Assembly: GCA_049999805.1 (NCBI GenBank)
Contig: JBNGIO010006479.1
Location: 50,335 to 74,784, forward strand
Direction of reading: 5' to 3'
DNA: 24,450 nt
Source of the DNA: Folioceros fuciformis
Lineage: Eukaryota > Anthocerotophyta > Anthocerotopsida > Anthocerotales
A model generated the notes under the pieces. That model saw only the letters and a program-made list of their open reading frames with translations. It ran no database searches and was not told the DNA's origin. This document shows, piece by piece, positions 1 through 7,446 of the stretch. The translations under genes and the position numbers were made by a program. Every line of letters starts with the position of its first letter. The first letter of the stretch is position 1.

Positions 1-294
1 GTAGAATACGTCCAACCAAGGGGGCCAGCCTGCACTTAGAATGTGTGGGAACCCATACACTACGTAACTTCCGGTTATGCTTGATGATTGATCGAACGGT
101 AACGGACAGCTCAACTGCCAAAAACGGGTCTTCTGCGACGAACGCACAACCAGAAAGGCTATCAGGTGTACAATTGGGTACATGGAGGGGTGAGAGAAAG
201 ACACCAATCCAATCTAACACATTTCATCTGCTTCTGTCTTTCTACTTCCGGTGTTTTCAGGAAGAAAAGATTGTTTTTCAAGAACCAGCACTGT
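1..294. other. 3' flank of the branching-enzyme pseudogene, no gene seen
   Basis: This stretch lies just beyond the TGA (295-297) of the minus-strand branching-enzyme pseudogene and would hold its 3' UTR and terminator. The open frames here are in the wrong strand or frame relative to the recognised exons, show no family resemblance, and run antisense through the last exons. No clear polyadenylation signal could be singled out. Confidence 0.5.
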
Positions 295-2396
295 TCATGA
301 CTCCCAAATTCGAGCCAGCTTGTAGACCTGCCACACACCCACCATTATGCGCACCATCACCATCCCGCCCACTTGCTGCCAACCACCACAAAACATCAAG
401 ACAGTACCTGGGCGCTCCTAGCAGGGAGGAAGAGTCCGAGGGAGGCACCACCGTCCGCCACCTGCGTTCACACACCCGCGGTTGTCCACATCACTCTAGT
501 AGTACTATGGGACAAGGAAAGTCGTGACAAAGGAGGAAAAAAACAAAAAAAAGATTCTGCTCACCTGTTTGAAGTGCTTCTCAGGCTCTCTCCTTTCAGA
601 CGTCCCCGACCCCCGAACTCCAGGATATCGGTGTCCAGCACCCTCTGCACCACCCACTCTTTAGACAGCGAGGTTCATGTGCTTGCGAGTACTTTGTGAC
701 AGCAGCCGCCGATTTCCACCTACCTCGTACTCGCCGGTTTCTTGCACCCCAATCGCGAGCTTGTTGTAGGAAGCGCTTGGATGGAAGTTGAAGACAAAGA
801 GCAATGGCCCTCGTGAAAATATGATCACCTACAGTCATCCCTTCATTTTTTGTTTGTGACATACTAGGTGTGACTTCGTTTTAACGGAGAAAGCAAAAAA
901 CACAGACATCACCTGCGTGGGATCATCCAGGACGTGAAAACTAGGTGGTTTGTTAACGAGTATGCTCTCCTTTTCATCTGCTCCCATGAGGGCCTGCTCA
1001 CGTTGGGGTCACAGTTCAAACAAATCCGGTTATTCATGTACACACAACATGAAGCACTCCTCTCTTTGTAAAACTTTTCCAAGCCTTGACTGGTTCGACA
1101 AGGCCTACCTGGTCAAATTTCGCAAGCTGGGCATGAAAGGAACCGCCATCCAGTAAGAGATCCCACCGTCTTCGGGCGTGCTGATATGAAAACTCAGTCT
1201 TTAACCTTGGAAAGTGGACCAACTGAAACAAAAGTCAGCACATCTGTCAAGGGATAGAAATACTGCAGCCTTTTGGCTGTGGCATTGAGCTTTGAAGAGA
1301 TCGTACCTCGGGATGTCCAAATTCATTCCCGATGAAGTTCAAGTATGCAGGTCCACCAAGGCTAAACGTTATCAACTTGATCATCTGCAAACGGAATTTC
1401 AGATTATACCATTGCTCAGCTCATTGGCCAATCCAGGAGATAAATCGCGGCAGCTAATGATAGAATCAGTGACGTCAGCTGACAGACTCGCAACCTTATG
1501 CAGCGCCACGCCTCTCTCTTCCGATAGAGACCTATCGAAGGTTGTTGTTACCGGATTGAGAAGCGCTTCAGCTATGGGTCTCTTCTCAGATATTGACTTC
1601 AAACCGGGGCCAGCAACGCCAAGAATGAGTTCCAAAGCCAGAAACAAATCAGTTGCGATCTGATCTTCCGGTGTTAAGTCGGCAAAATTACCTAGGCATG
1701 ATTTTCTGCATACACAAGAGCTCTGCCTCCGGACTGGGAATCGATTAAAGTCTCTACAATCTGAAATCGCCGTACCACATGCCGTTCGTTAGTTCACAAA
1801 ACGCGAACCACACTCACGAAGAATTCCAGTACAGGACTCTCACGTCTCACCTGACTCATACTCCATTCACTGTCTGGAACATTTTCAATGAGATACGACC
1901 ACATCTTAGAGGGTGAGACGCTGACAAAGTAGTCAAAGCCCAACCCGCCTTTACTGATGGGTTCAGTCAATCCTGGATACTGTGAGGCCTGTGGGAAGTA
2001 GCAATCGACTCAGTCAAGAGTGCTGGTGCTGTGCACACAAGCAATCCAGAATTTGTGAATTAACAGAAGAGAGGCAGGATTGTGCATACATCCCCTGCAA
2101 TTGTGACAATGTTCGAGTTGAGCTTGTGCAGCATCTCATTAGCCAGAATCACATACAGCAATGCATCTCTGTCCACGTATTGATTGCAGTAGCTGCACAA
2201 CCAGAGAAATGTGAGAAAGAGCGAGGAAGCAGTCTATGTAATTCGACCAAAATGGAGCTCCTGCGAGCAATTTCCTGAATGACAGCAGCCTTACTCATTC
2301 AAGCCATTTGTGAACTCTGCAAATCCATTGTGGGTGTAAAACATGGACTGCAGCGAATGGAAGTGGAAACCATCTATTTGATACTCTTCCACCCAC
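295..2396 (-). pseudogene. SBE3: Exons 10-21 of the branching-enzyme pseudogene (C-terminal half)
   Basis: Exons 2396-2295 (WVEEYQIDGFHFHSL), 2192-2090 (YCNQYVDRDALLYVILANEM, then TIAGD), 1988-1851 (QYPGLTEPISKGGLGFDYF), 1760-1692 (YAENHA then TAG), 1596-1495 (SISEKRPIAEALL to ALHK), 1384-1307 ([20 protein letters not shown]), 1222-1109 (RRRWDLLLDGGSFH), 993-913, 828-724 (VIIFSRGPLLFVFNFHPSAS), 644-565 (VLDTDILEFGGRG), 461-408 (LGLFLPARSAQ) and 327-295 (VYKLARIWES then TGA). Introns are 79-115 nt. Defects are the in-frame TAG where family members have Gln at the end of exon 13, the region-III Glu to Gly change, and an exon 19 of 80 nt, two more or one fewer than frame allows. Confidence 0.88.
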
Positions 2397-2447
2397 CTGC
2401 CATGAGAAAGAAAAGTGTGACTTCCAAGCTACCTTGCTCTAGATGCG

Positions 2448-2711
2448 AACTGCCTGAGAGAGCAAATTCAAACACAGCATTCAGAAAGATCAGTCACACT
2501 AGAGATCATCGAGGCGGACTAAATCCACTAACCACTTCAACTTTGATAAGAGGTAGCGAAGCACTTCGTATTCATATTCAACTGCCTGAGAGAGCAAATT
2601 CAAACACAGCAATCAGAAAGATCAGTCACACTAGAGATCATCGAGGCGGACTAAATCCACTCACCACTTCAACTTTGATAAGAGGTAGCGAAGCACTTCG
2701 TATTCACCATA
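2448..2711. repeat. 132-bp tandem duplication (two units)
   Basis: The unit beginning AACTGCCTGAGAGAGCAAAT starts at 2448 and again at 2580. Both copies run through the CACTTCGTATTCA end. The unit covers the end of exon 9 and most of intron 9 of the branching-enzyme pseudogene, so it creates an extra partial exon with its own acceptor and donor. The other genic block (4889-5493) has only one unit, so the tandem event came after the larger duplication or was specific to this copy. Confidence 0.92.
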
Positions 2712-3143
2712 GTTGAATATGCGGTTGCCTGTATGTTTGGGACGCCCTCGCCGTCCTGCAATGCAAGGGTAAACTCAGCTGCTACAGTGAACGGGATGGT
2801 GAACGGACGAAAAAACAATCTCAGCATTCTGCACCAATCCTTGCAAGGCAGTGCACACTAACCATCATGGAAGTAACAATCATTAGCACAATCGAATGAA
2901 GGAAGGCCAACCATCTCGTCTGCAGCCGTCGCATGTGAGTGGACTATGTCCATGATGACGAACAGGCCCATTCCTGTTTCATCATGAACTCAAAACATGA
3001 GAAATGAAACGCTGAATTGATGTAAACTGGGCTTCAGTAGCAGGCTTGCAAGGAATGCCTAACGAACCATAGGCACTGTCAACCAGATGTTTGAAATCTT
3101 CTAGGGTTCCAAAGCGACTACTTACAGCGAACATATTCGTAAC
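2533..3143 (-). pseudogene. SBE3: Exons 7'-9', downstream copy, with a duplicated piece of exon 9
   Basis: Exon 7' (3143-3068) is in frame: VTNMFAVSSRFGTLEDFKHL to DSAYG. Exon 8' (2973-2863) reads GMGLFVIMDIVHSHATAADE, with one extra codon relative to the other copy, and ends NDCYFHDG. Exon 9' (2755-2665) reads RRGRPKHTGNRIFNYGE to KLKW with a GTGAGT donor. A second partial exon 9 (2584-2533) follows because of a 132-bp tandem duplication. If splicing skipped the decayed upstream set and the insert, exons 6, 7', 8', 9' and 10 could join in frame. Confidence 0.85.
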
Positions 3144-3246
3144 CTGCTCAGTTGGCAAAATTCTGGACATCAAATGGGTGCGGGGTGAGAGGTAGTGGGA
3201 GAATCGGAAAGCCTTTGCCGGTTGAGGTATACGGGCGTCTCTATCT

Positions 3247-3831
3247 ATGGCGGCTTTGCTGGTGCCGATTAGCGGCTCTGCTTCTGGATCACTCATGCGC
3301 TTGAGTATGCCAAGAAGAGATTATGCTCGGGATAGGCATGTCAAGGCTTTCAGTGTTAGAGCTTCCTATATGGACCCTTTGTTGACCCAGTTGAGAAGAG
3401 AGAAGGACCCCGAGAGGCAACAGATGCTCATTGATTCAATCAAGATGCTGCATGAAGAAACCATCCAGGTCTCGAGGGCTAGGGAGCAAGCCGTGCAGCA
3501 GGCCATAGAAGCTTCGAGGGCTAGGGAGCAAGCCGTGCAGCAGGCCATAGAAGCTTCGAGGGCTAGGGGGCAAGCCGTGCAGCAGGCCATAGAAGCTTCG
3601 AGGGCTAAGGAGCTGGCTGTTTCTTTCTGTGAACGAAGAATTCGGGATCTCGAATTCGATCTCTTAACGGCAAAAGGCACCAACAACTGGAAAGGCATTT
3701 TCGAGCTCTTTGAAGAACGCTTGAAGGAGAAGTATGGAGACCACGAATCTCTACAGGAACCAGAACTGGAGACACCAAGGATAGAAGAACCAGAGCTGAT
3801 TGGTGGCGATATGTTCTATCCTCAGATGTGA
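3247..3831 (+). CDS. Unknown protein with 14-residue helical repeats and a possible plastid transit peptide
   Basis: I do not recognise this family. The ATG at 3247 (context TCTATGG) opens 194 codons. Residues 1-41 are rich in Ser, Arg and Ala with almost no acidic residues and reach VKAFSVRAS, which resembles a plastid transit peptide. Residues 42-75 are charged and helical (QLRREKDPERQQMLIDSIKM). Residues 76-117 are three near-perfect copies of SRAREQAVQQAIEA, i.e. two heptads each, followed by SRAKELAV and a charged helix (RRIRDLEFDLLTAK). The tail is acidic. It lies in the foreign insert between the two copies of the branching-enzyme exon block, opposite in strand to that gene. The frame ends at TGA 3829-3831, but a coding-like frame continues at once (next entry). 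It may be a captured gene fragment. Confidence 0.5.
   Translation: MAALLVPISGSASGSLMRLSMPRRDYARDRHVKAFSVRASYMDPLLTQLRREKDPERQQMLIDSIKMLHEETIQVSRAREQAVQQAIEASRAREQAVQQAIEASRARGQAVQQAIEASRAKELAVSFCERRIRDLEFDLLTAKGTNNWKGIFELFEERLKEKYGDHESLQEPELETPRIEEPELIGGDMFYPQM
3472..3615 (+). repeat. 42-bp coding tandem repeat (three units plus part)
   Basis: Units at 3472-3513, 3514-3555 and 3556-3597, with a partial fourth, differ by single bases (AGGGAG versus AGGGGG in the third). Each encodes 14 residues, exactly two heptads, so expansion or loss of a unit would preserve both the frame and a coiled-coil register. Confidence 0.92.
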
Positions 3832-4085
3832 AGTTGTTTCAGTGTATCAAGATCTCTGGAGGTTGGCAATCCATTGATGATCAAGTTAGAGCCATGGTGG
3901 ATATGCACAAAATTCTTTCTGCCCATGGTCACGACGATAAATTTCGTGCCCTTTCGCAACTTGAAAGGCAGAATGGAGCATGGAAGATATCCAGGTTTCC
4001 ACTAACATTTGCTCAAGCTTCGCGAATAGTTTGCATAGCTGACTCTCTAGGCTATCACTTAGTGATAGATTCGGATGACTCATAA
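3832..4085 (+). pseudogene. Probable C-terminal continuation of the repeat protein in another frame
   Basis: The frame open from about 3828 has no ATG at its start (it would begin at GTG) and gives an amphipathic, coding-like stretch (ISGGWQSIDDQVRAMVDMHK, then FPLTFAQASRIVCIADSLGY) ending at TAA 4083-4085. Because it takes over exactly where the upstream frame stops, the simplest reading is one protein of about 280 residues broken by an indel near 3829. A short intron ending at the TTGTTTCAG at 3836-3840 is less likely, because no good donor is close enough. No family recognised. Confidence 0.4.
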
Positions 4086-4123
4086 ATTTCAATGCAACCT
4101 TTTTTACTATTAGGATGTGAACT

Positions 4124-4178
4124 GTGAACTATGGACAAAGAATGTTCACAACTCGTGAACTATGGACAAAGAGAATGT
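4124..4178. repeat. Short direct repeat (GTGAACTATGGACAAAG)
   Basis: A 22-24-bp sequence starting GTGAACTATGGACAAAGA occurs at 4124 and 4155, separated by nine bases. It follows the stop of the repeat-protein reading frame and precedes the inverted copy of intron 4. No function is evident. Confidence 0.75.
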
Positions 4179-4286
4179 ATGCTGTATTTGTTCTGCTTTA
4201 TTTGTTTCCAAGTTCGGCAAGCGGTGCATACGCGTTTTGGCCATGGTAGCCTTCTCATCAACGTTGAGCGAATGCGCTGCAACCAC

Positions 4287-4611
4287 GTGAGCATATCAAC
4301 CACACCCTGTACTGTGTGACTGATGGTTTCTTCTAATGTTGATGGCATTGGTGTGTGAGACTGATGGTTTCTTCTAATGTTGATGGCATTGGTGTGTGAC
4401 TGATGGTTTCTTCTAATGTTGATGGCATTGGTGTGTGCTGGAAGGAAAATGCTTTTGATGCCTGTAGCAGCAGATGTAATGACCTGTATATCCGGCAGGT
4501 TGAACCTGCTGAGACAAAGGATGTGAATGTGTTCTGCAGGATGGACGATGATGCTAAGTTGATCTTAACCAATCTATTCAGATGTTGGGAGTAATACATT
4601 TAGTGCCTGTA
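4287..4611 (+). repeat. Inverted copy of branching-enzyme intron 4 and exon 5 start (arm 1)
   Basis: The plus strand here reproduces the minus strand of 6138-5894. It starts at the intron-4 donor GTGAGCATATC, runs through the intron to the acceptor CTATTCAG and about 30 nt into exon 5 (GTAATACATTTAG). The match begins exactly at the donor G. The arm is longer than its partner because one 39-41-bp segment is triplicated (4318-4436). Confidence 0.9.
4318..4436 (+). repeat. 39-41-bp tandem repeat, three units, within the inverted intron copy
   Basis: GACTGATGGTTTCTTCTAAT starts at 4318, 4359 and 4398, each unit continuing through GATGGCATTGGTGTGTG. The partner arm near 6060-6110 has one unit, so the expansion happened after the inverted copy was made. 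Confidence 0.93.
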
Positions 4612-4625
4612 ATACATTTGTACAC

Positions 4626-4886
4626 ATCAAGCCGATAGATCTCCTTGTAGCGAATCCGTGGCTCTACTTCTTGGAACTTAGTTTTAAGAACCCATTTGCA
4701 CTTGACAGTGGTCCTACCTTAGGCAGACTAACCAAAGTCCAAGTGTTGTTTTTAAGTAATGAGTTGTACTCATCGTCAATAGCTAGCTTCCATTTGGCTC
4801 CCTCGGGTATCGAGTATGGGTTAAAGGATCCCCCTATGCAGCAAAAGCACTTAAGGCATAGAGAGCATCCAAAGAATTAACATTAA
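4626..4886 (-). mobile_element. Copia reverse-transcriptase N-terminal fragment
   Basis: The minus strand reads, with one frame change, EPNGS-like sequence, IDDEYNSLLKNNTWTLVSLP and then GRTTVKCKWVLKTKFQE followed by RYKE. This is the classic start of the Ty1/copia reverse transcriptase (AI..EY.SL..N.TW, then KCKWV.K.K). No other part of an element is attached: it abuts genic copy 2 at 4889 and the inverted intron copy at 4611. It is a filler fragment, unrelated in detail to the two large elements at the right. Confidence 0.8.
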
Positions 4887-4888
4887 CT

Positions 4889-5493
4889 AGATGCGACCTG
4901 CCTGAGAGAGCAAATTCAAACACAGCATTCAGAAAGATCTGTCACACTAGCGATCATCGAGGCGGACTAAATCCACTAACCACTTCAAGTTTGATAAGAG
5001 GTAGCGAAGCACTTCGTATTCACCATAGTTAAATATGCGGGTGCCTGTATGTTTGTGACGCCCTCGCCGTCCTGCAATGCAAGGGTGAACTCAGCTGCTA
5101 CAGTGAACGGGATGGTGAACGGACGAAAAAACAATCTCAGCATTCTGCACCAATCCTTGCAAGACAGTGCACACTAACCATCATGGAAGTAACAATCATT
5201 AGCACCATCGAATGAAGAAAGGCCAACCATCTCGTCTGCAGCCGCATATGAGTGGCCTATGTCCATGATGACAAACAGGCCCATTCCTGTTTCATCATGA
5301 ACTCAAAACATGAGAAACGAAACGCTGACTTGATGTAAATTGGGCTTCAGTAGCAGGGTTGCAAGGAATGCCTAACGAACCATGGGCACAGTCAACCAGA
5401 TGTTTGAAATCTTCTGGGTTCCAAAGCGACTACTTACAGCGAACATATTCGTAACCTGCCCAGTTGGCAAAATTCTGGACATTAAATGGGCGC
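4889..5493 (-). repeat. Duplicated genic block, copy 2 (partner at 2441-3182)
   Basis: This is the direct-repeat partner of 2441-3182. Its right border (5493) passes into intron 6 and exon 6 without a break. Its left border (4889) abuts the copia reverse-transcriptase scrap. Scattered substitutions, a 1-nt deletion in exon 7 and a 3-nt difference in exon 8 separate the copies, so the duplication is not recent but is recent enough to align by eye. Confidence 0.92.
4981..5455 (-). pseudogene. SBE3: Exons 7-9, upstream copy (decayed)
   Basis: Exon 7 (5455-5381) begins VTNMFAVSSRFGT and then loses frame, because one T present in the other copy is missing (75 nt instead of 76). Exon 8 (5286-5179) reads GMGLFVIMDIGHSYAAADEM: region I has Gly where the family has Val (DIVHS), but the length (108 nt) matches the family better than the other copy does. 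Exon 9 (5071-4981) reads RRGRHKHTGTRIFNYGE and ends SNLKW, closer to Arabidopsis than the other copy. This set is contiguous with exon 6 and sits upstream of the insert. Confidence 0.85.
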
Positions 5494-5552
5494 AGAATAA
5501 TCTCAACGAAGCTTCAAACATGAGGCACATGAAGAGCACAACAGGGTTGTAC

Positions 5553-5923
5553 CTTATAGCCAGCACTTGCATAGTCTACATGCTCCTGAATACCCATTAG
5601 ATGGACAGCGTTGTACCTAGACTTCTTGACATGAGGAAGAACCTATTTGTCATAAAACATGGTTTCTCAGACTGCAAGCTACATACTACAGATATTCTGA
5701 GCAGGGCGCAAAACAAAGGCAACGAACCACCAGACTCAATCCATACTTGCCTTCGCAGTAAACTGTTGGAACGTTGTTACACCAAGTTCTTCTCCACTTA
5801 TTCCGACATGACATTCATAAATCCGTAATGGCTGTGGTCTCTTGGGACTCTTGTGCTGCCATTGGTGCCGCTCTTGTTGAGGTGGATCCCACATACAGGC
5901 GCTAAATGTATTACTCCCAACAT
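5553..5923 (-). pseudogene. SBE3: Exons 5-6 of the branching-enzyme pseudogene
   Basis: Exon 5 (5923-5751) continues the split codon after YVLQ and reads DVGSNTFSACMWDPPQ, then PLRIYECHVGISGEE and TFQQFTAK. Exon 6 (5642-5553) reads VLPHVKKSRYNAVHLMGIQE to AGYK. Both align without gaps to the start of the GH13 barrel of plant branching enzyme 3 (LRIYECHVGIS is diagnostic). The intron between them begins GCAAGT, a GC-AG intron. Lengths of 173 and 90 nt keep the phase. No stop or indel is seen in these two exons. Confidence 0.87.
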
Positions 5924-6138
5924 CTGAATAGATTGGTTAAGATCAACTTAGCGTCATCGTCCATCCTGCAGAAGACATTCACATCCTTTGTCTCAGCAGG
6001 TTCAACCTGCCGGATACACAGGTCATTACATCTGCTGCTACAGGCATTAGAAGAATTTTCCTTACAGCACACACCAATGCCATCAACATTAGAAGAAACC
6101 ATCAGTCACAGAGTACAGGGTGTGGTTGATATGCTCAC
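5894..6138 (-). repeat. Inverted repeat arm 2 (native intron 4 and exon 5 start)
   Basis: This is the original location of the sequence copied in inverse at 4287-4611. It is intron 4 of the branching-enzyme gene (donor GTGAGC at 6138, acceptor CTATTCAG ending 5924) plus the first 30 nt of exon 5. A transcript crossing both arms could fold into a long hairpin. Confidence 0.9.
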
Positions 6139-7284
6139 CTTGTAAGACATAAGTGGCCCAAGCAGGGATTCGCTCCAGAGGCCCTTCAGGCGTTTGAAGA
6201 AACAGCCGTAGTTTACTCTTATGAGCGACAGTAGGTATATACTTCTTCTCCCATGCTTTACGGCCACTTCGTAGGTATTTCCAATAATTTGGAGGAGGAG
6301 TTTTTCGCTCCGCTCGGGCCCGGTAAACAGGGTCATCTACACAGGTCGGTTCAACATTTCTTCCATCATCTACTACATCAATCGGAGGCAACTGTCCCTC
6401 AATGACAGGCTGGCTTGCTCTCCATGCTTCATATCTTGCTCGAGCACTGGGGATGTAGTCAGGAAAGTCGTCAGAACCATCCTCCTCCTCTGTGTCTGTG
6501 GACTCTTCCCGATATATGGGATTGGGATTGTCTCCAAAAATCTTCCTATGTAGTTCCAGCCACTTAACCATGGGATCACCCATATACTCATCTTCACCAG
6601 GCTCCCAATATTGCTTGTCAGCCTCATCAAAAATTGCATCCCAGTCAGGGTTCTCATCACCTAAGTCATAATCCTTATCGTAACTGTACTCGTTTACTGT
6701 AAGATCTGGCTTTTCTCCTTCACGATGCTTGTCTTCAATTACAAGTCTCCAACAGCCATTATCATCATGTCCAAGATATCCCTCCCCTGAATACTCTTTA
6801 CTGGGTTCCCAGTTGTAGAAATCCCCAACAACAGAACAATAACGAGAAGCTGCAACCATGATGGCTGAGTCAGGCAGGGTACTGACAAAGCATGCGTCAG
6901 AAGCACAAGACATGGAATGGTTTGAATAGCCACTGTTTGGCAATGGAGACTTCAAGGCACCTGCAGGACTGACTCTACACCAAGATACAGGATGCAGCTC
7001 CTACAAAATGCATGCATGCACTTGTTCACCAGAAAGTGAAAACGAAGAGGACAAATTTTACCTGGAGCCCATTCAATAAGCTCAACAGCATGAAAGGGAG
7101 TTCGATGGAGACCCATATCCTCATATCTGCGATGCATACTAGCGGGTCAATCCCCCCTTCCCAACCCTCACCACTGTGGACCATCAAAGGAGGTACACAA
7201 AGCGTCACGTACGCTGATGCGAAGATAAGAAGATTGTCATCCTGCTCAGCTATCAGCATTCTCAAGTCCTTCAAAGCTTTGTAC
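6139..7284 (-). pseudogene. SBE3: Exons 2-4 of the branching-enzyme pseudogene (CBM48 and acidic class-3 domain)
   Basis: Three exons: 7284-7213 (YKALKDLRMLIAEQ...), 7126-7062 (AYEDMGLHRTPFHAVEL...EWAP) and 6849-6139. Joined in phase they give the CBM48 signature EWAPASRYCSVVGDFYNW. The 711-nt exon 4 is open throughout. It encodes GYLGHDDNGCW, the acidic stretch around YWEPGEDEY, KTPPPNYWKYLRSGRKAW and GPLERIPAWATYVLQ, the insert that distinguishes plant class-3 enzymes from classes 1 and 2. The donor is AAG followed by GTGAGC at 6138. This is the best-preserved part of the gene. Confidence 0.88.
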
Positions 7285-7446
7285 CTGAACAACAATTGCA
7301 GCAGCTCAGGAGAAAATTTTCCCCTTTTCCTGTGCTATGTCTGCTTCAAATTCCAAGTCCTCAACCAACCACAGTTTTCACCTCCAGCTACTTTCATTTC
7401 ATGTTTACTAAAACAATACGCCATACAGAGCTTGAGAGAGTAGTAC

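Larger units (their letters stand above)
2441..3182 (-). repeat. Duplicated genic block, copy 1 (partner at 4889-5493)
   Basis: Apart from an internal 132-bp tandem duplication, this block matches 4889-5493 nearly base for base. It runs from intron 6 of the branching-enzyme gene through exons 7-9 into intron 9. Matching stretches include the AGATGCGA...CTGCCTGAGAGAG start and the TTCTGGACAT(C/T)AAATGGG end. The two copies are in direct orientation and flank about 1.7 kb of foreign sequence. Confidence 0.92.

Noticed and set aside
45-527. 160-codon plus-strand ORF
   Set aside because: It runs antisense over the last exons of the branching-enzyme pseudogene, has no family match, and its composition is that of a shadow frame.
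4403-4594. Matching 63-codon ORFs at 4403-4594 (plus) and 5911-6102 (minus) as a duplicated small gene
   Set aside because: Both lie in intron 4 and its inverted copy. The true exon 5 starts at the CTATTCAG acceptor in another frame, so the shared peptide is conserved only because the DNA was duplicated.
3183-4888. Insert between the duplicated exon blocks as a single transposon with the 605-bp blocks as its terminal repeats
   Set aside because: The blocks are host exons and introns that continue seamlessly into native gene sequence on both sides, and the insert has no TG...CA ends, terminal inverted repeats or own target duplication.
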